This document shows positions 1 to 6,599 of a stretch of DNA of 43,082 nt, piece after piece. The stretch comes from a virus. The notes under the pieces are model-generated. The model saw nothing but the letters and a program-made list of their open reading frames with translations. It was not told the origin of the DNA and did no database searches. Position 1 is the first letter of the stretch. Each line of letters starts with the position of its first letter. The stretch covers positions 1 through 43,082 of IMG/VR virus record IMGVR_UViG_3300021478_000061; one strand, written 5' to 3'. A program made the translations under genes and the position numbers.

Positions 1-111
1 TAACACATTGCAACGCGGCACCACACATCAAGTTGCGCGCGCATCTAATCGCGGCGCTTTGCTGCGCCATGCCTTTTCGTTCTGTCAAGAGATATTTTTG
101 GGCGCGGCTAT
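1..111. repeat. Inverted repeat, copy 1 (111 bp, perfect)
   Basis: Bases 1-111 are the exact reverse complement of 32758-32868. Identity breaks at 112/32757 and is cut on the other side by the window edge, so the true repeat may be longer. The repeat spans most of a small open reading frame (see the partial CDS at 1-152) and lies about 40 bp upstream of a sigma70-like promoter. The second copy has the same relation to a promoter facing the other way. Confidence 0.95.
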
Positions 112-152
112 CTTCCTGTCGCCTGCCTCCCTTGCCCAATAATTTCCTTTGA
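1..152 (+). CDS. Partial small basic protein, duplicate of the gene at 32756-32881
   Basis: The open frame enters from the window edge (first complete codon at 3) and stops with TGA at 150-152. Up to base 110 it encodes the same residues as the minus-strand gene at 32756-32881 (THCNAAPHIKLRAHLI onward). It then diverges into a different 13-residue tail ending NNFL. The start, missing here, would be the ATG-TAT-TAC of the other copy. The peptide is short, basic and contains three cysteines. I recognise no family. Presence of the frame in both copies is partly forced by identity of the DNA, so coding status is uncertain. Confidence 0.35.
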   Translation, partial: THCNAAPHIKLRAHLIAALCCAMPFRSVKRYFWARLSSCRLPPLPNNFL

Positions 153-177
153 CAGTCAAATCAAGCTGTGATCTATT
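149..177 (+). promoter_or_regulatory. Sigma70-like early promoter
   Basis: There is a perfect -35 TTGACA at 149-154, a 17-bp spacer and a -10 TCTATT at 172-177, predicting a start near 184. It faces the plus-strand early operon beginning at 368. It lies just downstream of inverted-repeat copy 1, as the promoter at 32721-32750 does for copy 2. Confidence 0.6.
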
Positions 178-367
178 CGAGTTGCGGTCGCATTCTTAGA
201 CGGTCGCGGTACTTCCGGCGCTCCGGCCTGTGAAGTCGCCCCGTAACCGTGCGTCCAGGGTTAACGATAAAAACCTCCCGCCGTAAGCCGCGCAATCGGG
301 GCGCTTTGCTCTCACGCTCTCATTGTGTGCCGCGCACTTCCGCACGGCATATTAGGAGAGCAAACAA
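178..367 (+). promoter_or_regulatory. Long untranslated leader of the left early operon
   Basis: About 180 bases separate the predicted transcription start from the first ATG, and I see no convincing gene. It ends with a small hairpin (TGCCG at 329-333 against CGGCA) just before the standard leader TAGGAGAGCAAACAAATG at 353-370. A regulatory role for the leader is inference. Confidence 0.35.
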
Positions 368-1231
368 ATGAACTTCCATCAAAACAACGTCTACGCAAAA
401 ACGGCGCGTTTCGACAATTCGCAGCGCGCGTTGACGGAAGACGAAATGTACTCGCTTGCGCCGTCAATCTTTGCGACCACAGCGCACCATTCGCGCAGTG
501 ATCGCTTTGCGCCGATACCGACTATCGACGTTGTGCGCGCACTGTCGCGGGAAGGTTTTATGCCTGTGGGCGTGAAACAGTCGCGCGCCAGTGACGACAA
601 GCGAGAGCACACAAAGCATCTGATCAGACTGCGCCGCATTGACGAGGTGACCAAATACACCGCAGGCGATACGGTCGCTGAGATCCTGCTCAAGAATGCA
701 AACGATGGCAGTGCCGCCTATGACTTGATGGCGGGCTTGTTCAAAATTCTCTGCCTTAACTCGCTTGTCGCGCAGACTTCCGAAATCGAAAGCTTGCGGG
801 TCAAACATTCGGGCGATGTAACCAACAGGGTTATAGACGGCACATTCCGCGTTTTGGAAACCGCCGTAGCCGCGTTGGAGGCGCCGCGCGAATGGTCGCA
901 AATCAATCTTGAGCATGATGAGCGACAAGCTTTCGCTGTGGCCGCGCACGTCGCTCGCTTTGGCGACAGCGACGGCAATGTCGATACGGCAATCAAGCCA
1001 GAGCAGTTGCTAGTCGCACGGCGCACTGCCGATCAACCGCCGACGCTGTGGAACGTCTTCAACACGGTCCAGGAAAACAGCATCCGCGGCGGACTGTCGG
1101 CAATGGGCCGCGACCGCAACAATCGGCCACGGCGCACCACAACGCGCGCCGTCAACGGTATCGACCAAGACGTGAAACTTAATCGCGCCTTGTTCACGTT
1201 GGCCAGCGAGATGGCGAAACTCAAGAAGTGA
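368..1231 (+). CDS. DUF932-family protein
   Basis: 287 residues, first gene of the left early operon. DUF932 signatures are visible. FAPIPTIDVVRAL is near residues 47-59, followed by GFMPVGVKQSR and a THKHLIRLRR-like stretch. A glycine/asparagine-rich NDGSAAYDLMAGLFKILC segment sits mid-protein, and LWNVFNTVQENSIRGG is at 227-242. The length fits the family. DUF932 proteins occur in phages and plasmids and their biochemical role is unknown to me. The start is set by the stereotyped leader AGGAGAGCAAACAA immediately before ATG. The stop codon forms the first bases of the first intergenic RNA cassette. Confidence 0.85.
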   Translation: MNFHQNNVYAKTARFDNSQRALTEDEMYSLAPSIFATTAHHSRSDRFAPIPTIDVVRALSREGFMPVGVKQSRASDDKREHTKHLIRLRRIDEVTKYTAGDTVAEILLKNANDGSAAYDLMAGLFKILCLNSLVAQTSEIESLRVKHSGDVTNRVIDGTFRVLETAVAALEAPREWSQINLEHDERQAFAVAAHVARFGDSDGNVDTAIKPEQLLVARRTADQPPTLWNVFNTVQENSIRGGLSAMGRDRNNRPRRTTTRAVNGIDQDVKLNRALFTLASEMAKLKK

Positions 1232-1303
1232 GCGAGAGTGAAGCGGGGCGCGCGTTGCGCCCCGTTTTGCCGCGTTCACTGACGCGAATAGGAGAGCAAA
1301 CAA
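1229..1303 (+). promoter_or_regulatory. Two-hairpin intergenic cassette, copy 1
   Basis: This runs exactly from the stop codon of the DUF932 gene to the next ATG. Stem 1 is CGGGGCGC (1244-1251) against GCGCCCCG (1257-1264), loop GCGTT, followed by TTTT. Hairpin 2 is CGCGT against ACGCG just before the leader AGGAGAGCAAACAA. Flanks match copies 2 and 3, but the stem sequence differs with pairing preserved. It could be a partial terminator, a processing site or a translation-control element. Confidence 0.75.
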
Positions 1304-1588
1304 ATGGACAAGCTTAGCTTAGGCTACATCGAAAATTCGCTTTACAACGGCGAACTGTGGGCGGCCATGCGCAACGGCCGCTATTGGCGACTACGGCGCA
1401 ACGGCAAGACGCAGACCTGGAAGACGCGCCCCGCCGACTACCGCATACCAGTCAAAGCCGGACTGAAATCGTGCGGCGAGGTAACGCATCGCAGCGCAGT
1501 CGCGCTAGTGAGCGACAGCAATTGGCGCAACGCAGACTTTGTCGTGTCTGAGAGCGACCCCAACAACCAGACCACAATTCAACCGTAG
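1304..1588 (+). CDS. Hypothetical early protein, 94 aa
   Basis: I recognise no family. The protein is basic and aromatic in its first half (RNGRYWRLRRNGKTQTWKTR near residues 24-43), which suggests a small beta-rich nucleic-acid-binding or adaptor fold. That is inference only. The start is fixed by the leader TAGGAGAGCAAACAAATG. The next gene follows after 12 bases with the same leader, without a hairpin cassette between them. Confidence 0.7.
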   Translation: MDKLSLGYIENSLYNGELWAAMRNGRYWRLRRNGKTQTWKTRPADYRIPVKAGLKSCGEVTHRSAVALVSDSNWRNADFVVSESDPNNQTTIQP

Positions 1589-1600
1589 GAGAGCAAACAA

Positions 1601-1786
1601 ATGAAACTGACAAAAGAGCAGCAACGCGCGTTGAAGAACGTTTTTCAACGCGACCCCGACATCGTGCCGCCGAGCTATCTGCAATTTCGCCGTACCGTGC
1701 GCCCCGCCTTTGGCGGCGAGTGCGTCATGGTCCAATGGGCGAACATGTGGCTTGGCATTGAGCGCGACGGTTATACACACTCGTGA
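1601..1786 (+). CDS. Small conserved phage protein, 61 aa
   Basis: It begins MKLTKEQQRALKNVF and ends MWLGIERDGYTHS. I recall similar small proteins in alphaproteobacterial phages with a central YLQFRRTV motif and this tryptophan-rich end, but I know no function. The start follows the leader TAGGAGAGCAAACAA directly. The TGA stop is also the first codon of the second RNA cassette. Early, soluble, probably expressed with its neighbours. Confidence 0.75.
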   Translation: MKLTKEQQRALKNVFQRDPDIVPPSYLQFRRTVRPAFGGECVMVQWANMWLGIERDGYTHS

Positions 1787-1858
1787 GCGAGAGCGAAGCG
1801 GCCGCAACACTGCGGCCGTTTTGCCGCGTTCATGACGCGAATAGAGGAGAGCAAACAA
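1784..1858 (+). promoter_or_regulatory. Two-hairpin intergenic cassette, copy 2
   Basis: It spans stop codon to start codon as in copy 1. Stem 1 is CGGCCGCA (1799-1806) against TGCGGCCG (1811-1818), loop ACAC, followed by TTTT. Hairpin 2 is CGCGT-TCATG-ACGCG, then GAGGAGAGCAAACAA before ATG. The stem sequence is unlike copies 1 and 3 although the flanks TGAGCGAGAGCGAAG and TTTTGCCGCGTTCA are shared. Confidence 0.75.
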
Positions 1859-2032
1859 ATGAAACACTACGCCGATTTGTTTCGCGCACTGATGGACAGT
1901 CCCGAAACATCCTACAAGCTTCAAGACGCATTACGCGCCTTCGACAAGCGCGATCCAGTTGACGCATTCAAGGATGCGGAAACACTCCGTTATCTGATGA
2001 GAGTGCGCCTTGACGAATGTAGCAGCAAATAG
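1859..2032 (+). CDS. Hypothetical early protein, 57 aa
   Basis: The start at 1859 is chosen over an upstream in-frame ATG because the AGGAGAGCAAACAA leader sits directly before it. The sequence (MKHYADLFRALMDS, then KLQDALRAFDKRDPVDAFKD) looks helical and charged. I see no recognised domain. It lies between cassette copy 2 and a zinc-ribbon gene that follows after a short variant leader (TAGGAGAGCGAA). Confidence 0.65.
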   Translation: MKHYADLFRALMDSPETSYKLQDALRAFDKRDPVDAFKDAETLRYLMRVRLDECSSK

Positions 2033-2041
2033 GAGAGCGAA

Positions 2042-2275
2042 TTGAGCAAACCACAATATCGCATCCAGCTGTTTTGTCCGCGCTGCGACAAGACAGGCGA
2101 GACTGTCGGCACTCTCATTCCGCCGCCGCGCGTGCATTGCGGCGACTGTCTCATGGACCACACTGAGATTGTCGAAATGAAAATCTTGGGCGCCGAGCAG
2201 CTGCCCGACGAGCCGATGGTCAATCTCAGGATTGTCGGCCCCAACGGCGAGCCACTAGAGGAGGACGAGCCATGA
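2042..2275 (+). CDS. Small zinc-ribbon protein, 77 aa
   Basis: It starts at TTG, placed by TAGGAGAGC five bases upstream. Two CxxC pairs (residues 12/15 and 33/36) enclose a 17-residue loop, a typical zinc ribbon. The C-terminal half is acidic and ends PLEEDEP. Such proteins usually bind nucleic acid or a protein partner, but the role here is not known. It overlaps the next gene by ATGA. Confidence 0.7.
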   Translation: MSKPQYRIQLFCPRCDKTGETVGTLIPPPRVHCGDCLMDHTEIVEMKILGAEQLPDEPMVNLRIVGPNGEPLEEDEP

Positions 2276-2478
2276 ACGGCAAGCGCGTTTTGTACCTCGA
2301 CCAATGGGGCGGCAAGTGGTGGGCGAAAAGCGTACGCGAGCTGCATCGCCAAATCGGCGGAGCGCGTCCATCCAAGATGTACCGCGACGACCCGTTAACG
2401 AAAAAGACTTACCACACTGGCTACGTCGTCGGTCGCCACTGGTGCAACGCCTTCATTCCCTACGAGCAGGAAGCATGA
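2272..2478 (+). CDS. Small conserved phage protein, 68 aa
   Basis: It begins MNGKRVLYLDQWGGKWWAKS with a later SKMYRDDPLTKKTYHTGYVV stretch. This pattern (LYLDQ, aromatic pair, SKMY, HxGYVxG) recurs in alphaproteobacterial phages as far as I recall, with no known function. It is translationally coupled to the zinc-ribbon gene by a 4-base overlap. Its TGA begins the third RNA cassette. Confidence 0.7.
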   Translation: MNGKRVLYLDQWGGKWWAKSVRELHRQIGGARPSKMYRDDPLTKKTYHTGYVVGRHWCNAFIPYEQEA

Positions 2479-2549
2479 GCGAGAGCGAAGCGGCGACTAA
2501 CACTCGCCGCTTTGCCGCGTTCATCCAACGCGAATAGGAGAGCAAACAA
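2476..2549 (+). promoter_or_regulatory. Two-hairpin intergenic cassette, copy 3
   Basis: Stem 1 is AGCGGCGA (2489-2496) against TCGCCGCT (2504-2511), loop CTAACAC, followed by TT. Hairpin 2 is CGCGTT-CATCC-AACGCG, one pair longer than in the other copies. It ends with TAGGAGAGCAAACAA before ATG at 2550. This copy supplies the clearest compensatory differences in both stems. Confidence 0.75.
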
Positions 2550-2870
2550 ATGACCAACTACAGCAATCCGCGAATGGCGGCAAAGATCGACGACTGGCCT
2601 AGCGGCAGTCGCCGCGTACAAGCGACGTTCTACATTGAAACCGACCGCAAGCGCGGCGAGCGCGCCGTCCGCGTCACCACAGGCGCGCCGATTAAGCTCA
2701 CATTCGCGCAACGCATGCGGGTCGTCGATGGCGATGATGGCCGGACCTACATCGCCCGCGATCACGGTCACGGCATGGCGTCGGTCTTTCGCGGTGACAT
2801 GAAATACGAACACGAAATCGCGCATGAGCCGAGCAGCCGCTACCACGAACTAATGGAGCTATTCAAATGA
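2550..2870 (+). CDS. Hypothetical early protein, 106 aa
   Basis: No family recognised. The composition is mixed and basic, with an RRVQATFYIETDRKRGERAV strand-rich segment near residues 24-43. The C-terminal half contains several histidines (ARDHGHGMASVF, KYEHEIAHEPSSRYHE), which could bind metal, but no known motif is clear. The start follows the standard leader. It overlaps the next gene by ATGA. Confidence 0.65.
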   Translation: MTNYSNPRMAAKIDDWPSGSRRVQATFYIETDRKRGERAVRVTTGAPIKLTFAQRMRVVDGDDGRTYIARDHGHGMASVFRGDMKYEHEIAHEPSSRYHELMELFK

Positions 2871-3100
2871 CAATCGGCGAACTGAAAAAGCTGCTGGAAG
2901 GCCGTGACGAAAGCGAAGTGGTCTGCATCTACGACATTCCCGCAGACAGTCCGGCGATATCGACCGGCGGCTTTGGCGCCGTCGTTCCAGTCGATGACGA
3001 AGTTGAGCACAAGATCAGAGCCGACGACGACGGCTCTCGTATTCACTGCTTTTGCTTCACTGCCAGCGACGGACAGGCAGTGCATGAGGACGAGGAGTAA
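2867..3100 (+). CDS. Hypothetical acidic early protein, 77 aa
   Basis: It begins MTIGELKKLLEGRDESEVV, a pattern common in small phage proteins of unknown function (short helix, then a beta-strand VVCIYDI). It is strongly acidic overall and ends EDEE. It is the last gene of the left early operon: a strong bidirectional terminator follows within 6 bases. The start is coupled to the previous stop (ATGA). Confidence 0.65.
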   Translation: MTIGELKKLLEGRDESEVVCIYDIPADSPAISTGGFGAVVPVDDEVEHKIRADDDGSRIHCFCFTASDGQAVHEDEE

Positions 3101-3105
3101 AGAAA

Positions 3106-3142
3106 AATCCCTTGGCAGTAAATCGCCAAGGGATTATTGTTT
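3106..3142 (+). terminator. Rho-independent terminator after the left early operon
   Basis: A perfect 11-bp stem AATCCCTTGGC (3106-3116) pairs with GCCAAGGGATT (3125-3135) around an 8-base loop, followed by the T-rich ATTATTGTTT. An A-run precedes the stem, so it would also work on the minus strand. Bases 3143-3258 hold no gene I can support and may carry the promoter of the next operon. Confidence 0.85.
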
Positions 3143-3258
3143 ACTTCTATCGGGCGACCGTGGGCGTCCGAGACGAAAGGCATTCTGCGGGCCAGGGCTG
3201 GATACCACTCCCGTACAAGAATGCCGACCCACGGACCCTTTACCATTGGAGAGCCCAA

Positions 3259-3435
3259 ATGCTCAAGATCAAACCAACCAAAAACGACGACATCGACGCC
3301 GCGCTTGAACTGGTCACCGAGCTGGCGTTTCAAAACACCTGTGACCGCTACGACAATCCCGGCGAGTACCGCCGCCAAATGGCGGCGATCAAGCTGGTGA
3401 AGGAGACGTTCAACCGAGGTGGAGAACGGCTATGA
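3259..3435 (+). CDS. Hypothetical protein, 58 aa
   Basis: The start at 3259 is chosen because GGAGAGCCCAA lies immediately upstream, a variant of the phage's standard leader that is also found before the minus-strand gene at 30390-30611. The protein is helical and charged (DDIDAALELVTELAFQNT). No family recognised. It is first in a new transcription unit after the terminator at 3106-3142 and overlaps the next gene by ATGA. Confidence 0.6.
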   Translation: MLKIKPTKNDDIDAALELVTELAFQNTCDRYDNPGEYRRQMAAIKLVKETFNRGGERL

Positions 3436-3620
3436 GTGAAGACGTTTTCCCGGTCAATCTGACCGAGGACGAAATGGTGGACATTCTCGCTGCACTAGAG
3501 AAGCGCGCCGCAGCCGTCTTCGACACATCAGAGCTTGCACAGCGCTTGCGCCGGTTACACGACCGGCTGGAGCGCATCTTCGAAGGACGCGACCAACTAG
3601 AGGAGGAGAGCCATGGTTGA
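3432..3620 (+). CDS. Hypothetical coiled-coil protein, 62 aa
   Basis: An acidic N-terminal half (NLTEDEMVDILAALEKRAAA) is followed by a likely amphipathic helix (ELAQRLRRLHDRLERIFEGR). It is coupled to the previous gene by ATGA. Its last codons overlap a good ribosome site (AGGAGGAGAG) serving the microprotein that follows. Function unknown. Confidence 0.6.
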   Translation: MSEDVFPVNLTEDEMVDILAALEKRAAAVFDTSELAQRLRRLHDRLERIFEGRDQLEEESHG

Positions 3621-3660
3621 TCTTGTCTTGCTGTTGCTGTGGGCGTGGAGGTTTCGTTGA
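3613..3660 (+). CDS. Possible 15-residue hydrophobic microprotein
   Basis: ATG follows AGGAGGAGAGCC and opens a 15-codon frame MVDLVLLLLWAWRFR. The strong ribosome site and the TTGA overlap with the next frame argue for translation. It could equally be a leader peptide whose only job is to bring ribosomes to the following TTG start. It is too short to classify. Confidence 0.35.
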   Translation: MVDLVLLLLWAWRFR

Positions 3661-3818
3661 GCCTCTTTGCTCTTGGATTGTGGGCGACACTGTGCGTCCG
3701 TGATCCCAACTATCCCGGCTGCATCATGCGGCCGGGACAGTGCGCCGAACTGAACGGCGTTGAGGTCTGTGCGATAGGCCCGCCGCCGCTACCGCCAAAA
3801 ACAGAGCAAAAAAATTAA
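3657..3818 (+). CDS. Small exported or membrane-anchored cysteine-containing protein, 53 aa
   Basis: TTG start, with GGAGG at 3646-3650 six bases upstream. The N-terminus (LSLFALGLWATLCVRD) is hydrophobic, like a short signal or lipoprotein-type segment. It is followed by CIMRPGQCAELNGVEVC with four cysteines in total, then a proline-rich tail ending KTEQKN. Placement before the packaging genes and the Cys/Pro-rich form could suit a spanin-like or periplasmic protein, but this is speculative. Confidence 0.45.
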   Translation: MSLFALGLWATLCVRDPNYPGCIMRPGQCAELNGVEVCAIGPPPLPPKTEQKN

Positions 3819-3855
3819 AAAAAATCTGAAAATCAATTGTGGCAAAGGAGAACAA

Positions 3856-4134
3856 ATGGAGTTCAAAGAGAATGACCGCGTGCTGATCTGTCAGCGCGTT
3901 GCCGACTTCGAGCCTGCGGTTCAGAGCCACGTCGATACGTGCGTGCTGTGTGCAAGGCCGGTGTGGCGAGCGCGATCCAGTCCGGAGGCAGATTATGTCA
4001 TTTGCCTGCCCTGCGGCCGCAAGCAACTCGCCCAATACCCCGAGGCGAAAATCGGAGAGCCAACCAAGGAGCAATTGGAGGAAGCGCGATGGTGGTGGAG
4101 AAACTTCGGAATGCCACGAAAATCGTCCGAGTGA
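3856..4134 (+). CDS. Zinc-finger protein, 92 aa
   Basis: The start follows AAAGGAGAACAA. Two CxxC pairs (29/32 and 50/53) form a probable treble-clef or ribbon. The C-terminal region is helical with a tryptophan cluster (EEARWWWRNF). No named family. The upstream 3819-3855 stretch is very A-rich. It overlaps the next gene by 46 bases in another frame. Confidence 0.65.
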   Translation: MEFKENDRVLICQRVADFEPAVQSHVDTCVLCARPVWRARSSPEADYVICLPCGRKQLAQYPEAKIGEPTKEQLEEARWWWRNFGMPRKSSE

Positions 4135-4397
4135 TCTGCGCCGCTAATGGCTCAGTCACCCCGCACGATGGCCGCTATGTGGTGCGCTGGAACCCGCACA
4201 CAGTAGCGGGCGTGCTTGAACTGACATCCACAGACTACCGGCCTCGCGCGCGGCGCTTCACCATGCAAGAGGTGCATCAGGAGTGGAGCACTGTCAGCAA
4301 GGTTCAGCCGATGCGACCGTGGGACGGCAAGCCCAATCGGCCGCTGGCTGGTGTCTCTATCGAGATCGAAGATGCCGCCGGGCTACAGGAGAGCTAA
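4089..4397 (+). CDS. Hypothetical protein, 102 aa
   Basis: The start at 4089 is placed by GGAGGAAGCGCG before ATG, inside the end of the zinc-finger gene. The basic N-terminal half (MVVEKLRNATKIVRVI) and beta-rich middle (RYVVRWNPHTVAGVLELTST) match no family I know. It sits in the run of small genes leading to the terminase. Confidence 0.6.
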   Translation: MVVEKLRNATKIVRVICAANGSVTPHDGRYVVRWNPHTVAGVLELTSTDYRPRARRFTMQEVHQEWSTVSKVQPMRPWDGKPNRPLAGVSIEIEDAAGLQES

Positions 4398-4484
4398 TCT
4401 TTGGCCCGGCGGCAGGATAACCCAAATGCCCAAGTGCGTATTTGGAGAGCAAGACCTATACCATCCAATCGGAGAGACCGTCAA

Positions 4485-4817
4485 ATGCCCGACAAAGCAA
4501 CCGAATTCCTAGAGCAGATGATCGAACAACGGCTTAAGGACATTGCCGACGAGCTGAAGAACATCAGCATCATGCTCGAAGGCTACAAGTCTGCGGCCGA
4601 ACGAGACGTGGCGCTTTCGTCCAGATTGATGGCCAGCGTCAGGAACACCCAGAACGCTGTCGGTGTGCCGCGCTACTTAAGCGGCCGTTGGCCCTTGAAA
4701 GACGGCGACAGTTACGGCGTAATCCCGGCTCAACCCGCGACCCCACTTCCGAGCCCGGAGCCCGAAGTCGATGGCAACGATCCGACAGGGCATCTACGAT
4801 CTACTTCAGAGCGTTGA
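4485..4817 (+). CDS. Small protein preceding terminase, possible small terminase subunit
   Basis: 110 residues. The start at 4485 follows GGAGAG eight bases upstream. Residues 5-45 predict a long helix (EFLEQMIEQRLKDIADELKN). The C-terminal third is proline-rich and disordered (PATPLPSPEPEVDG). It overlaps the large terminase by 47 bases. Position and coiled-coil character are compatible with a small terminase or packaging accessory protein. No helix-turn-helix is obvious, so this stays a guess. Confidence 0.45.
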   Translation: MPDKATEFLEQMIEQRLKDIADELKNISIMLEGYKSAAERDVALSSRLMASVRNTQNAVGVPRYLSGRWPLKDGDSYGVIPAQPATPLPSPEPEVDGNDPTGHLRSTSER

Positions 4818-6567
4818 AATCGACACCAAAGAGCTGGGGCGAGCGCGGGTCGAGCCGTGGCCGTCCCAGCGACTGATCATCGACACCATTGCGCGCGGCC
4901 TCAATGAAGGCGTTCACGAATTCGTTGTGCTCAAGTGCAGGCAGGTTGCTGCAACGACTGTGTGTTCTGTCATTGAATTATTTTGGGCATTGGCAAATCC
5001 TGGTGTGCAGGGCGCGATCATCGCCGACCGCACAGACAATTTGGAGAGGCTACGCCGAATTTTCGCGAGCCTACTGGAAACGCTACCGCCTGAATGGCGA
5101 TCCCCCGAGCACAAGCTGCTAGTCAACAATCGCACCGGGATGGCGTTCGCCAACCGCAGCGTCATTGACCTGATGGCCGCAGCAAACAATCCCGATCTTG
5201 GCGCCAGCCGCGCATTGAACATGATGCATGCGACCGAGTGTGCGCAATGGAAAAGTCTGGCGGGCGTCGAGAGCCTGAAGGCTTCACTGGCGCGCGAGAA
5301 CCCGCATCGGCTCTACATCTGGGAGAGCATCGCCAACGGTTTTAACTGGTGGTACAACTTTTGCCAGCAGGCGAAGTCTGATCGCCACATGCGATTTGTC
5401 TTCATCGGCTTCTGGAGCCAGCCGACCTACTCGATCCCCAAGGACGACGAGGACTACAAGACTTATTGGGACGGCCGTTTGACCGATCAAGAGCTGGTCG
5501 ACGCCCGCCTTGTCAAGCAACAGTACAACTACGTCGTTAAGCCGGAGCAAATAGCGTGGTGGAGGAGAGAGAGCGAGTTCAAGGCCGAAGAGTACATGCT
5601 GCGTCACTTCCCGTGGCACGAGCGGCAATGCTTCATCGCTTCCGGCTCAGGCTTCTTTCCGGCGCAGCGGACCTTGGAAATCTCCGAGCAGCTATCGCCT
5701 ACGTCACCGCCTTATCGGGGCTACAGGTACACCTTCGACGAAAAGTTTCTCAGCTCCAAGATCGAACAAACAACGGAGCCTGACAGTGCGTCACTCAAAG
5801 TCTGGGAGCCGCCCGAGCCCAATGGAATTTATGTCATTGGTGTCGATCCATCCGGTGGCGGTGGCGGCGAAAGTGATGACCATGCCATCGAGGTTTTGCG
5901 TTGCTACTCTGATCGCGTGGTTCAGATCGCGGAGTTCCAGTCGAATAAGCCGTTGACGTATCAGCTGGCGTGGGTTCTGGCGCATCTGGCAGGCGCGTAT
6001 AAGGACCATATCGCCAACCTCGAAGTGACCGGGGTTGGAGCGGCGGTTTTGCCTGAAGTGAGAAACCTCCGTCAATTAGCGGAACGGGGCATCCTGCAAG
6101 GGGTGCCGGGTACAGAAAACATCTTGGATATGATTGGAGCTGTACGCTGGTTTCTGTACAAAAGACCTGACACGCTAGGCGGAGCTGGAAACGTAATCGC
6201 GTGGAAGGCCAATTCAGATAATAAGCATCAGGTGTACTCTGAGCTACGCGATAGTCTGATGCTGCGACGCTTGGAAATCCGATCCCCCAAACTGATAGCG
6301 CAAATGCAAAGCATCGTCGAAGACGACGGCTGGATCGGCGCCGGGCCGGACACCGGAGAGAACGATGACTTGGTTTCCGCACTTGTCCTGGCCCATCACG
6401 CTTGGATTGAGTGGCGCCGCCCTATGCTGGTGGCTCGTAATCTCACGTGGGACAGTGTGAAAGGCGACCTGCCGCCGAAGGACGTGGGCACGGTGCTGTC
6501 ATTCGCCTTTAGCCAGCACATGGCCATGATAAACCGCAAATCGCGTGAACGTAGAGAAAAGTTCTGA
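4771..6567 (+). CDS. terL: Terminase large subunit
   Basis: 598 residues, the usual two-domain packaging motor. The ATPase part shows a variant Walker A (KCRQVAATT, 55-63; the usual glycine is Ala60), the coupling DRTDN region and a Walker B-like segment ending in Glu156 (MMHATECAQW). The RNase H-like nuclease shows Asp359 in VIGVDPSGGGG, Glu418 in ANLEVTGVG and the Asp532/Asp533 pair in GENDDLVSALVL. It cuts and pumps DNA into the prohead through the portal encoded downstream. The start overlaps the preceding small gene. Confidence 0.93.
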   Translation: MATIRQGIYDLLQSVEIDTKELGRARVEPWPSQRLIIDTIARGLNEGVHEFVVLKCRQVAATTVCSVIELFWALANPGVQGAIIADRTDNLERLRRIFASLLETLPPEWRSPEHKLLVNNRTGMAFANRSVIDLMAAANNPDLGASRALNMMHATECAQWKSLAGVESLKASLARENPHRLYIWESIANGFNWWYNFCQQAKSDRHMRFVFIGFWSQPTYSIPKDDEDYKTYWDGRLTDQELVDARLVKQQYNYVVKPEQIAWWRRESEFKAEEYMLRHFPWHERQCFIASGSGFFPAQRTLEISEQLSPTSPPYRGYRYTFDEKFLSSKIEQTTEPDSASLKVWEPPEPNGIYVIGVDPSGGGGGESDDHAIEVLRCYSDRVVQIAEFQSNKPLTYQLAWVLAHLAGAYKDHIANLEVTGVGAAVLPEVRNLRQLAERGILQGVPGTENILDMIGAVRWFLYKRPDTLGGAGNVIAWKANSDNKHQVYSELRDSLMLRRLEIRSPKLIAQMQSIVEDDGWIGAGPDTGENDDLVSALVLAHHAWIEWRRPMLVARNLTWDSVKGDLPPKDVGTVLSFAFSQHMAMINRKSRERREKF

Positions 6568-6599
6568 TATTTGATCAACCGCAACAAAGGAGATTTCAA

